A stretch of DNA of 33,017 nt, taken from contig MSJH02000451.1 of NCBI GenBank assembly GCA_001931875.2, forward strand, positions 1 to 33,017, written 5' to 3'. Positions within the stretch are counted from its first letter, which is position 1; every line of letters begins with the position of its first letter. Positions 9,961-19,087 of the stretch are shown here, one piece after another. Source of the stretch: Byssochlamys sp. IMV 00236 (lineage: Eukaryota; Ascomycota; Eurotiomycetes; Eurotiales; Thermoascaceae). The position numbers and the translations under genes are program-made. Below the pieces are notes generated by a model. The model had not been told where the DNA came from. It saw only the letters and a list, made by a program, of their open reading frames with translations, and did not search any database.

Positions 9961-10219
9961 AAATCTGCTCACAATTTTTTTTTAATTTTAAAGACGTCAT
10001 CATTTCCGTATATCGGTTAAAGACGAGACAAGAAAATTGATTAGAAAGAGACATTAGCAGATGCATAATAAACACTTGCTATTACACAAGTATGACTGCA
10101 TTATAAAACAATAAAGAACATTGGCTCACGTGAGATTTGAATTAAGATTAGCTGGAAAAATAGAAAAACCGTTACAAAATAGGATGAAATCTTTGTCACA
10201 CGATGCCAAAAATGATTAT

Positions 10220-10330
10220 AAAATTACCATCTTTTTTTTTTTTTTTTCTCTGCGTCTCTTTCTTACCTGTCTCTTTCTCTCTTTTTCTCTTTTCTGCCTT
10301 TTTTTTTTAATTTATTTCCCTTTCTATTTC
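10220..10330 (+). promoter_or_regulatory. C/T-rich leader upstream of the IPC synthase gene
   Basis: A long pyrimidine tract (a poly-T run, then repeated TCTCTTTCT units and a second T run) ends about 70 bp before the ATG at 10402. Such CT-tracts are common at transcription starts of expressed fungal genes. No clear TATA box lies between it and the ATG. The role is inferred from position. Confidence 0.4.
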
Positions 10331-10401
10331 TGCACAATACGTTTAGGCATCAATTCATAAATAACTCACACACAAAAGGAGAAGAATAACAGTTGGAGAG
10401 G

Positions 10402-11634
10402 ATGAAACGACAAATGATGAAACTAGTACCAAAATGTCACCAAATTCAGTACATCTTTATCGCTGCGCTATTGCTCATCGACTTTATCATCATACAAGCA
10501 CCCACTATCATACCTCGATCTATATTAGCAGCATTACTCTTATCTTCATTTTGGATTCCTTATATCAGAAAGTTCACTTTACCCGCTTTACCCATCTTTA
10601 CTTGGTTAATTACTTTTTACGCCTGTCAATTTATTCCTATTGATTATCGTCCTAATCACATCTTTGTAAATTTATTACCAACCCTTGAGAGAATTCTTTA
10701 TGGCGCCAACTTATCCGAAGTGATCTCAAAGCATACACACCCTGTATTAGACATTCTTGCTTGGCTACCTTATGGTGTCATTCATTTCAGCTTTCCTTTC
10801 ATTTTGGCATTGTTGCTCTTTGTCTTTGGCCCACCAGGTTGCCTCAAAGTCTATGGTGCCGCGTTTGGTTATATGAACCTCGCTGGTGTGCTTACTCAAC
10901 TACTATTTCCAAATGCATCTCCATGTAATGTTTCAAATAGACATCTTTTTTACTTCTTTTGGCTAATCTTTTTTTTAACAAAAATAGGGTACGAGCTCAG
11001 CTACGGTTCAGCACCTGCAGATTACTCTATTCCTGGTGAACCTGGTGGATTGATTCGTATCGACAAGATCCTTGGCTTAGATTTGTACGGCTCTACCTTT
11101 GGATCCTCTCCGCTTGTGTTTGGCGCCTTTCCCTCCCTTCACTCCGGTTCTGCAACCATTGAGATGCTTTTCGTGGTCTATCTTTGTCCTAAACTCAAGC
11201 CATTAGCTATTGCTTACGTGATGTGGATGTGGTTTGCTACGATGTATCTTACTCACCACTACATGATTGATCTTGTGGGTGGATCAATTTATGCTATTGT
11301 TACATTTGCTGTAGCTCAAAATTTTTTACCCTCAATTAATCCTGAATGTCGTACTCGAATGCAATATCTTGGCGCAACCAAATTAAGTATTAGATCACTA
11401 ATCTACAGCATTGAACATGACGACGTGGTGCTAGAACAGATAACAGGAGATGAAGAAGCAGCCTTACTGAAACATAGACCAGAACCACTTGTTCTGTCAT
11501 CCGATGCTTATAATACAGCCTACGATGACACTTACTCACCCACCTCATCCGTCTATACTTCCGAGCCTGACTCACCCGTTACACCTCATTCACCTATACT
11601 CAACCAGTTTGACTTTACGAAATATTCTAATTAG
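10402..11634 (+). CDS. AUR1: Inositol phosphorylceramide synthase catalytic subunit (AUR1-type, PAP2 superfamily)
   Basis: Transfers phosphoinositol from phosphatidylinositol to ceramide in the Golgi, a step essential for fungal sphingolipids. Two exons, 10402-10924 and 10988-11634, give 389 aa. The intron is 63 bp, GT-AG, without stops and in frame, so the unspliced frame also reads through. Splicing restores SPWYELSYGSAPADYSIPG, the AUR1-type block PWYE...(A)PA.Y...G.PGGL.RIDK, whereas the unspliced insert is a Phe/Leu-rich 21-residue run. Other landmarks are GAFPSLHSG (catalytic His motif) and TMYLTHHYMIDLVGGS (second catalytic His and Asp). About six to eight hydrophobic helices are present, and the C-terminal tail is Ser/Thr/Pro-rich. 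A TTG at 10393 is in frame, but the ATG at 10402 is the natural start. Family residues that bind aureobasidin A cannot be assessed by eye. Confidence 0.95.
   Translation: MKRQMMKLVPKCHQIQYIFIAALLLIDFIIIQAPTIIPRSILAALLLSSFWIPYIRKFTLPALPIFTWLITFYACQFIPIDYRPNHIFVNLLPTLERILYGANLSEVISKHTHPVLDILAWLPYGVIHFSFPFILALLLFVFGPPGCLKVYGAAFGYMNLAGVLTQLLFPNASPCNVSNRHLFYFFWLIFFLTKIGYELSYGSAPADYSIPGEPGGLIRIDKILGLDLYGSTFGSSPLVFGAFPSLHSGSATIEMLFVVYLCPKLKPLAIAYVMWMWFATMYLTHHYMIDLVGGSIYAIVTFAVAQNFLPSINPECRTRMQYLGATKLSIRSLIYSIEHDDVVLEQITGDEEAALLKHRPEPLVLSSDAYNTAYDDTYSPTSSVYTSEPDSPVTPHSPILNQFDFTKYSN
10925..10987 (+). other. 63-bp in-frame, stop-free intron of the IPC synthase gene
   Basis: Donor GTAATG follows CCA T and acceptor AAAATAG precedes GG TAC, so the split codon T|GG is the Trp of the conserved PWYE motif. 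The length is a multiple of three with no stop, so retention would insert 21 hydrophobic residues in the lumenal/membrane loop. Confidence 0.85.
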
Positions 11635-11924
11635 AAGCTTCCCTTTACTTTTTTATACTTTTTCTATATATGGAATTATTCCTATATTCTTTGTGCATAT
11701 ATGTATACATGTATTTCTTTACTGCATATTACTCTTTACTATTACTACTATTACTACTATTACTAATGCTAATACTAATTCCATGTACCTATAATAAATG
11801 TATTACTAATTCCTGTTCTTCCATCATTCGGTCTTTTATTATTTGCTATAGCGGACTACTGATTCACTCGTTGCTTGGTTACCATATTTGAATAAGCTCA
11901 AAACATAAAACTACTTTCCTTTGA
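11635..11924. other. 3' flank of the IPC synthase gene with a trinucleotide tract
   Basis: AT-rich region with an (ATT/ACT)n-like trinucleotide run around 11738-11775 and an AATAAATG polyadenylation-like signal near 11793. No gene is seen. Confidence 0.45.
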
Positions 11925-12449
11925 CAACAACACAAAACACGATGTAGCAGAAAATTAAGGTACGGAGTTGCCAACGACAACATTTTTTTTTTTTCCCACT
12001 CTAGAACACCATACAGGAAAAGGAAAACTCTGAATTCTGCACCGAAGCTCTGGGGAGAAGGTCAAAGAGGACTGTCCTACGTTGCTCAAATGCGCATATA
12101 CAGTATCTTTGACTTAGACTGTGACCCTATCACAGAACCACTTTCTATCTTTCGACACATGAAGCGCAAATGGCTCAAGTCACTCTTAAACGTGATGCTG
12201 GGAACCATTTCGTTTACTTCGATTGACCTCCCACCAACAACAGCATCAGACAATGTCTTTCGATTGTGGGGTCTGACGATGGGCATGACCAAGGATATTA
12301 TCAAGCTGGTCGATACAAAGGAATCGTTCTTTTATAAACTGACGACTCAGAGTCCGCGATTCTCAAGGGTGGATATCGGCTGGTTCACGATGTTGATTAC
12401 CTATGCCAAAGTCTATTGGAAGAGGATATGTCACAAGAATGTGAGGTAA
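11925..12449 (+). pseudogene. Open frame ending in a duplicated Nudix C-terminus (chimeric partial copy)
   Basis: The plus-strand frame is open from 11925 to a TAA at 12447-12449, but its first ATG is at 12090. From 12129 onward it is identical, as far as the eye can tell, to the last 106 codons of the Nudix gene on the opposite strand at 13496-13816. Upstream (about 12003-12128) the frame reads RTPYRKRKTLNSAPKLWGEG and continues, with no Nudix box. A pyrimidine-rich acceptor (TTTCCCACTCTAG) at 12004 could start an exon. So the duplicated tail lacks the catalytic domain and is joined to unrelated or heavily diverged sequence. Alternatives are a transcribed chimeric gene with an unseen first exon, or a dead fragment kept identical by gene conversion. 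Similar wording just outside the identity edge (LDCDPITEP against LDYSPITEP) hints at older homology. Confidence 0.6.
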
Positions 12450-12465
12450 GGAAACTGAGGAAAGG
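12129..12465 (+). repeat. Left arm of a 337-bp inverted repeat
   Basis: The reverse complement of 13480-13816, with no difference seen by eye. It spans the Nudix C-terminal coding segment, the stop codon and 16 bases of 3' flank (to CTGAGGAAAGG). The outer edge is at ATCACAG; outside it the two sides keep only weak similarity. Confidence 0.93.
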
Positions 12466-13479
12466 AGGGAAAGATGGTTAAATAAGAGCCCTTTGGCCAC
12501 ATATAAATACTATGGGCTCCCTTCAAACTTTCCATTTTATTTTTTATCTTTTTGACAACTAATTGAACATAAACATTTCTTACAAGCTCCAAGAATAAAA
12601 CAAAGAGCCTGTTACAATAGGCATCCGACATATTACCAGATGTAAATAAGAACTTTTCGTATGTCTCAATTGCCGCGCAAGGAAGATGGCAATCAAGATT
12701 GTGCCCTACTTATACCGTCACTTTCCACGGTACACAAGGTCCCTTTGTCGCCATTTGATGCCAAGAAAGTTGTGTGTAAAAAAAAAAAAAGACACACATG
12801 AACGTTTGTTTTTGACTGACATCATTTCTGTGCTCAACCCTTTCTTGGGGCTATTTGTGGTCTAGTATGACTTGTATATAGATTATTCGAATTTGATCAT
12901 ATTGTAGAGACTTTCATTTCAAGTGAAGTTCTTTATTTATACAATCCTCAACAGTCCCATATTGCCAACAAGTGGTCTTCATTCTACAATGTGAACATAT
13001 TATACTGAGAGCTATTATTCGTCTGGAGCATAGTGCTTGCTGGATTTGAGTAATACAAATGGTCACTGCCAGCCGTAGGCTTGCCTTCTTGAATGTGAGC
13101 GCGAAAATTATGTTTGCCAACAAACATATATCAGTGTTCCAACTTTATTGTTTCCATGGCAGCTGAAACAAGACGCAATTTCAAAATATGAGCGCGCTAA
13201 TAAGAACGGTAGACTTGGCCACTATGAATTGTATCATTGACCAGAAACAAGTTACTCCTGTTTCTAATACCACATTACTTTTTAACAACGTAATTACTTC
13301 ATTTTCAGGTTAACGAAGACGCTTTATTATCAACAAGAGCAGACAGGCTCTGAAGCACATGCTAATGGCAATAGCTGACCTAATGGAGTTCCAATAGATA
13401 TTATCCCACTCATTCTCTAACCTGCAGTGTGTGTGTATAGTCAAAATGTCCCTTAGTGTACGCATACATCTTTTTTTTC
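12466..13479. other. 1014-bp spacer between the inverted-repeat arms, one 46-codon small ORF
   Basis: This would form the loop of any hairpin made from the two arms. It contains a TATA-like ACATATAAATA at about 12499-12509. An ATG-initiated frame of 46 codons at 12661-12801 (+) (reads MSQLPRKEDGNQDCALLIPS then on to a Lys run) has no recognised homologue. Everything else is stop-rich. The small ORF is at best weakly supported. Confidence 0.4.
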
Positions 13480-13816
13480 CCTTTCCTCAGTTTCCTTACC
13501 TCACATTCTTGTGACATATCCTCTTCCAATAGACTTTGGCATAGGTAATCAACATCGTGAACCAGCCGATATCCACCCTTGAGAATCGCGGACTCTGAGT
13601 CGTCAGTTTATAAAAGAACGATTCCTTTGTATCGACCAGCTTGATAATATCCTTGGTCATGCCCATCGTCAGACCCCACAATCGAAAGACATTGTCTGAT
13701 GCTGTTGTTGGTGGGAGGTCAATCGAAGTAAACGAAATGGTTCCCAGCATCACGTTTAAGAGTGACTTGAGCCATTTGCGCTTCATGTGTCGAAAGATAG
13801 AAAGTGGTTCTGTGAT
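13480..13816 (-). repeat. Right arm of the 337-bp inverted repeat (inside the Nudix gene)
   Basis: Covers residues 193-298 of the Nudix protein, its TAA and 16 bases downstream. It pairs with 12129-12465. The two arms point tail to tail. Confidence 0.93.
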
Positions 13817-14618
13817 TGGGCTGTAGTCCAACACTTGGCTTGATAAAAAGAAAGACAACGGTACCCCTATGGGTATATTAGCCATCTTTTTGTTTTGTTT
13901 TGATCAGCTATTTACATCTTACTGCAGCTACTTCAGATGTCTGAAGTTCAAATGGTGGTGATTCAGGTACTATTTGCAGATAAACTGTATGCATATTATT
14001 TTAGCAAAACCATGTCTCTTTGAAGGGATTATCATTTACCATAAGGAACAAGGATCATCAATAACTTATTATCTCTTATAGATGAAATCTCCCGTTCGTC
14101 CAGTTGACCCACAAGCAGGTAATCACCACTTTTTAAATCGACTCCAATCTCTTCGCGTACCTCTCGACACACCGTTTCCTCATCAGTCTCATCCTTTTCA
14201 TTTTTTCCACCTGGAAAAGCAACATGACCAGACCATCTTTTTGAACAATTAGATAAGGCTTTTTTCGTTTCATAGACTATTATACCTATCTCCCTTTCTT
14301 GTTGCTCGCTGCATAAACAGAATCTCAGCTTCGCCTTCCTGTACCCATGATTGATCAAAAAACTCTTCCAAAGTTCGTGGTTTTTGGACCTCTGTAGGGA
14401 TCCTCTTCTTTGGACAGTGCCAACGAAGGATAGCTGCGACCACACCACGTCGAGGTTGGTCAGAAGGTGAAGGTATGCGGTAAGGCTCCCTTTGACTTAG
14501 AGTGAAGCAAAGCTTCTTGAGTGCTACAAAAAAAAAACCAGCAAATTATCAAGGTTTGCACATGAGATTCGTTATCTTGCCTAAAAAACACATTACCATC
14601 GACATTCGCATTTGTCAT
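13496..14618 (-). CDS. Nudix hydrolase, CoA-diphosphatase-like (PCD1/NUDT7-8 type)
   Basis: Likely hydrolyses CoA or a related nucleotide diphosphate. Five exons give 298 aa: 14597-14618, 14286-14523, 14040-14236, 13916-13984 and 13496-13866. All are GT-AG and in phase. Exon 1 encodes MTNANVD. The Nudix box G-x5-E-x7-REV-x-EE-x-GV is at residues 97-119 (GKNEKDETDEETVCREVREE), preceded by RRGVVAAIL, EILFMQRATRKGDRWSGHVAFPGGK and followed by EVAAVRWVPLSFFL. The KR..(H/S)..G.VAFPGG context is that of CoA diphosphatases. The C-terminus has FRLWGLTMGM, the usual end of that fold, then a 40-residue tail. A peroxisomal signal is not obvious (ends KNVR). Exon 4 has two possible donor/acceptor pairs, both in frame; WVPLSFF is restored only by GTAAAT ... 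CCATAG. The last exon carries the inverted-repeat arm. Confidence 0.88.
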
Positions 14619-14712
14619 TGTTTTATCAGTAAAAATGACATAAACCCATTATCATTTAATTTATTAGTAAAAAAAAATAAAAAGAATAAAAGACCGCTCA
14701 GTGACGGTAGAC

Positions 14713-14913
14713 CTATTGATTTCTCAGATGGGACAAGACCTTATCAATGCTCATACTTTCGGAACCAAGCGCACCAGTGAGACCCGATTTAGCATCTTGT
14801 GCAAGCGTGATAACTTCATCTTTACCGCCTCTTGCTTCTAGTTGTTGATTGGTTAATATAACAGCAGCTTGAATTGAGTAAATGAGACATAAAGTAAACA
14901 AGAGAACCTTCAT
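14713..14913 (-). CDS. Small putative secreted protein, 66 aa
   Basis: A single-exon frame starts at ATG with a classical signal peptide (MKVLLFTLCLIYSIQAAVIL, cleavage probably after the Ala-rich end). The mature part of about 48 residues is polar, with Gly/Ser-rich LTGALGSESMS and a C-terminal amphipathic segment DKVLSHLRNQ. There is no Cys in the predicted mature part, so it is not a defensin-type protein. A TATATAA-like box lies 45 bp upstream. It sits between the Nudix gene and two other small putative secreted genes on the same strand. Family and function are unknown. A frame of this size could occur by chance, but the signal peptide and promoter position favour a gene. Confidence 0.55.
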   Translation of the reverse strand: MKVLLFTLCLIYSIQAAVILTNQQLEARGGKDEVITLAQDAKSGLTGALGSESMSIDKVLSHLRNQ

Positions 14914-14957
14914 TTTGAGGGATTAAAAGATAAACAAAAAGGAAAGAAGTCAGTCAT

Positions 14958-14965
14958 TATATAAG
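14958..14965 (-). promoter_or_regulatory. TATA-like box of the 66-aa secreted protein gene
   Basis: TTATATAA lies 45 bp upstream of the ATG at 14913. It is self-complementary, so the strand is assigned only from the gene downstream. Confidence 0.45.
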
Positions 14966-15577
14966 GCTTATTTATTGATCAATACTCATTTTGCTCCTAA
15001 GAGAGCTTCTAATTGACTGACACTCTCCTTCTTTTTATCAATTGATTATTGCAAAGAGGGAGCAAGAAGAAAAAGAGAGAGAGTGTGTGTGTGTGTGATA
15101 CTCCTTATTTGCCTCTTTCCTTTTCTTTCTTCTCTCGTTTATCAATATCATTTGACTTTCTTTCCCTCTCTTTTTATTATTTTGTTAGTGACAGTAGGAT
15201 GAATCTCCTTTGTTGATCTACAGATTGTGCGATAAAAAGAAGCCCCACCCTTAGTCGCATAACGTGTTTATCTTTGGCTTTGGTTGGCTAAACAAGCGTC
15301 TCCCCTTTTTTTTTAATAAATCGTCCACACCAAGCAGGGTGGTCTATGTCAATTCATATTCTGACTCTTCTTTGCAAGTTTTTCTTGTGTTTAGGACAGG
15401 GAGAGAAAGGATGCGTTTCTCCTTAATAGCGAAGGCTGTCATCCAAACCAAGCTCACTCTTTCCTTTTCTTGTTTGTGTAAATCAGCTGCGTTTTAGACT
15501 TCCAAATACCTTTCCTTGTCATGCATTATCATCCTGTAGGGTTGGTCTTTTAAGAAGGATGATATGACCCTATCTAC
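14966..15577. other. Intergenic, C/T and A/G-rich with a (GA)n(GT)n tract
   Basis: A compound microsatellite (AGAGAGAG then GTGTGTGTGT) lies at about 15076-15098, followed by pyrimidine-rich DNA (15110-15180). Short open frames here, including 15264-15497 (+) and a 32-codon minus-strand frame near 15430-15330, have no supporting features. I see no gene. Confidence 0.4.
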
Positions 15578-15898
15578 CTATTTCAGGTAGTTTTTGCGCT
15601 GATCGATGTGCAATTTTGACAATAACTTGTTCAAAGATGATTGTATCAGTGAACATTTCAATATGTGATCTTTTTAACAAGAAAAAGAAAAAAAGAACAC
15701 TTGATGCACCTTCTTACTCGGACATGATGTGGCATGTTGTTTTACTAATAAGCATATGGCATAATCAAGTTCAGTTTTAGAGCATGGGTCATATGTAACG
15801 GACAGGACTCGGTTATAGTCACAATTCTTTTGCTTCAATATCACCATGACAACGTAGTTACATATAAAAAAAAGAAGTAAAGAATGCACTTTTTTCAT
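15578..15898 (-). CDS. Putative small secreted Cys-containing protein, 90 aa, two exons
   Basis: Starts at an ATG with a hydrophobic leader (MKKVHSLLLFFICNYVVMVI). Exon 1 (15718-15898) encodes three Cys-containing stretches after the leader: QKNCDYN, YDPCSKTELDYAICLLV and HATSCP. A GTAAGA donor and a TTAAAAAG acceptor at 15670 join exon 2 (15578-15669) in frame, adding HILKCSLIQSSLNKLLSKLH and a charged end. The total of 273 nt is an exact multiple of three. Without splicing the frame ends in a Phe/Ser-rich low-complexity tail encoded by the pyrimidine tract of the intron, which supports splicing. Five Cys follow the leader, an odd number. No family is recognised. The upstream region is purine-rich on the coding strand and lacks a clear TATA. 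Confidence is moderate to low. Confidence 0.42.
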
Positions 15899-16434
15899 TA
15901 TTGTTGGAAAGCATAGAATCAATTTGTACCCTTCTTTCTTTTTCTTTTTCTTTTTTGTAAAGTCCAGATACAAATCCTTCCCCTTCCTCTCCTCCCTCTC
16001 TCTCTCTCTTTCTCTCTTTTTCTCTTTCTCTTCAAATGACTATTTGGGTTTGTACTATGATACATGGTACAGTGCATCCTGAATCAATTAGACTTTTTTC
16101 TTAGTGTTCACAAAAAAAAAAAACTCGTTCTCCTTTATTGTCTTACTGTCGCTTCCTTTATTCTCCTTTTTTCCCAGAAGGCTGTGGGTCATGATCTGGA
16201 TTTTGCCCATAGCTTAAAATAGCACTAGGACACTTCCATGGAACAATACATTGGATAGGGTTTAAATATAGAACAAAAAAAAGCAGATGTACCTGTGTGT
16301 GTGTGTACCTGACGACAATGTTTATTTATAAATGATACAAAAATGGATTTATTCATAATGAAGTCTCCACTAAGAGGCAGAGAGAGAGAGACGGGAGAAA
16401 AAAGACAGTAATTTATAAATGAGAGCCATACAAT
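15899..16434. other. Intergenic with CT and GT microsatellites and one coding-like minus-strand stretch
   Basis: Pyrimidine tracts fill 15985-16033. (TG)n is at about 16294-16307 and (GA)n at about 16379-16391. On the minus strand from about 16265 to 16164 an open frame reads NPIQCIVPWKCPSAILSYGQ then NPDHDPQPSGKKGE and stop. It has no ATG in frame and an unclear upstream exon. An ATG at 16356 could be joined to it by splicing, but the resulting 40-residue product is not convincing. Confidence 0.35.
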
Positions 16435-16653
16435 TTAGCAACCAAAGTAAGGACATATTGTCGTTGCTCGGCCTATATAGAAAGAAAATATCAATACCAC
16501 ACTCTCTTCTTTATTTCATAGTAACTTACGGGACAAGCCACGCTTTCGTCGTTGAGCAATTATTTTCTTGTCATTTTGAGGGCTTTCTCTTGCAAAGACC
16601 AGCAGAGCGTTTAACAAGATGGCAATGTAGAGAGCAAGATAGAATTTATTCAT
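16435..16653 (-). CDS. Putative secreted peptide precursor, 53 aa, with basic processing-like sites and a C-terminal Cys-bracketed peptide
   Basis: Exon 1 (16530-16653) begins at an ATG with a strong signal peptide (MNKFYLALYIAILLNALLVF) followed by ARESPQNDKKIIAQ, then a basic cluster RRKRGLS. The donor C|GTAAGT and the acceptor CTATATAG at 16473 join exon 2 (16435-16472), which completes RRATTICPYFGC and stops. The product is therefore signal peptide, short pro-region, two basic clusters (RRKR and RR) and a C-terminal ATTICPYFGC with two Cys four residues apart. That layout is seen in precursors cleaved by Kex2/furin-like proteases. Upstream there is a TATAAAT box 95 bp from the ATG and a CCCCT (STRE-like) element. 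No homologue is known to me; a non-coding explanation remains possible. Confidence 0.45.
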
Positions 16654-16747
16654 TGAAGTTTAAAAAAGAAAGGAAGAAAGAAAAGGGAAGAAAGTAAAGA
16701 AAAGATTTGATTTATAGTTTTGTTTTTCGAATAAAAAAAGAGAGGTA

Positions 16748-16768
16748 ATTTATATTCATTTTAAGGGG
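16748..16768 (-). promoter_or_regulatory. TATA-like box and STRE-like CCCCT upstream of the 53-aa precursor
   Basis: On the minus strand CCCCT (16764-16768) is followed by TATAAAT (16748-16754), about 95 bp before the ATG at 16653. The spacing is plausible for a fungal promoter. CCCCT resembles the stress-response element bound by Msn2/4-type factors; both are short motifs that can arise by chance. Confidence 0.35.
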
Positions 16769-17573
16769 TGGAGTATCCTTAAATGGAACATCCATGGTTC
16801 GGTTGCTCTGTAACAAACGGGTATGTACATAGATGAACTTTTTGTTTTACTAAATAAGGCACTTTTTGACAGTAGAGAGAAGTAGAAATCCTGTATAGTA
16901 TAAAAACGTGTTATTTATTATCATTCCCTTTTTGCTATTTTAATAAAATCTCGTCAAAACGTGTGAAAGAATGTATTTAATACATCATTTCTCCTTTTTT
17001 TTTTGGATCGTTCATTGTTTAAAGGCTATTTCATTTATCCTTTCATTGTTACTAAGGCTTAACCCGGCTCTGGCTTCAATCCCGAGCTTTACTCCTTAAA
17101 CGATGAATAAAGAAATGTTAAATTGTTACGTGACAACTTCCTTGCATCGTTACTGTAATATAACGTATTTCATTATGCTGATTGACAACCATCTGATTTC
17201 CTAAAGAAGAGATACATGCATCTCGATGCAACTTACCGTCCCAAGGATTACCTGGGGCTTTGGTTGGTTCATTCCATTTATACCGTATACACACACATAC
17301 AGATGGACACATGTCTCAAAACGAACTGTTTGCCTATCAGTTACACAAATTGGCGCATCTCTCTCTCTTTCTTTCGTTGTTTCCTTGTACGTGTCCTTTG
17401 TAGACTCCCTCTCCCTCTCTCTCCCTCTCTCTCCTTCTTTATCCAAGCTGTGTATATGTGAATAGGTTTACTAGTCTCTCTTTTGCTTATAGAAAAAAGA
17501 TAGATAATGCATATGTAATGTATATGCTTCAAAATCTTTTAATAGATATTGACCACAATTTCTATTTATTCAT
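16769..17573. other. Intergenic, CT-rich microsatellite, no gene seen
   Basis: AT-rich with a (CT/CCT)n tract at about 17360-17440. The overlapping frames at 17118-17532 on both strands are low-complexity Ser/Leu or Glu/Arg translations of that tract and are not credited as genes. Confidence 0.45.

Positions 17574-19087
<1,514 letters not shown>

Noticed and set aside
12129..13816. Inverted repeat as terminal repeats of a DNA transposon
   Set aside because: The arms encode the C-terminus of a cellular Nudix protein, and the spacer has no transposase.
15076..15098. Possible CRISPR or telomere-like repeat
   Set aside because: It is a simple (GA)n(GT)n microsatellite, and the organism is a eukaryote.
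15264..15497. 77-codon plus-strand frame
   Set aside because: Low-complexity hydrophobic start from a T-rich tract, with no leader, domain or splice support.
17040..17100. tRNA-like GGCTTCAATCCC resembling a B box
   Set aside because: No matching A box or cloverleaf could be drawn on either strand.
17118..17532. Several overlapping 60-80 codon frames on both strands
   Set aside because: They are translations of a CT/CCT microsatellite (Ser/Leu or Glu/Arg low complexity) and share no start or motif.
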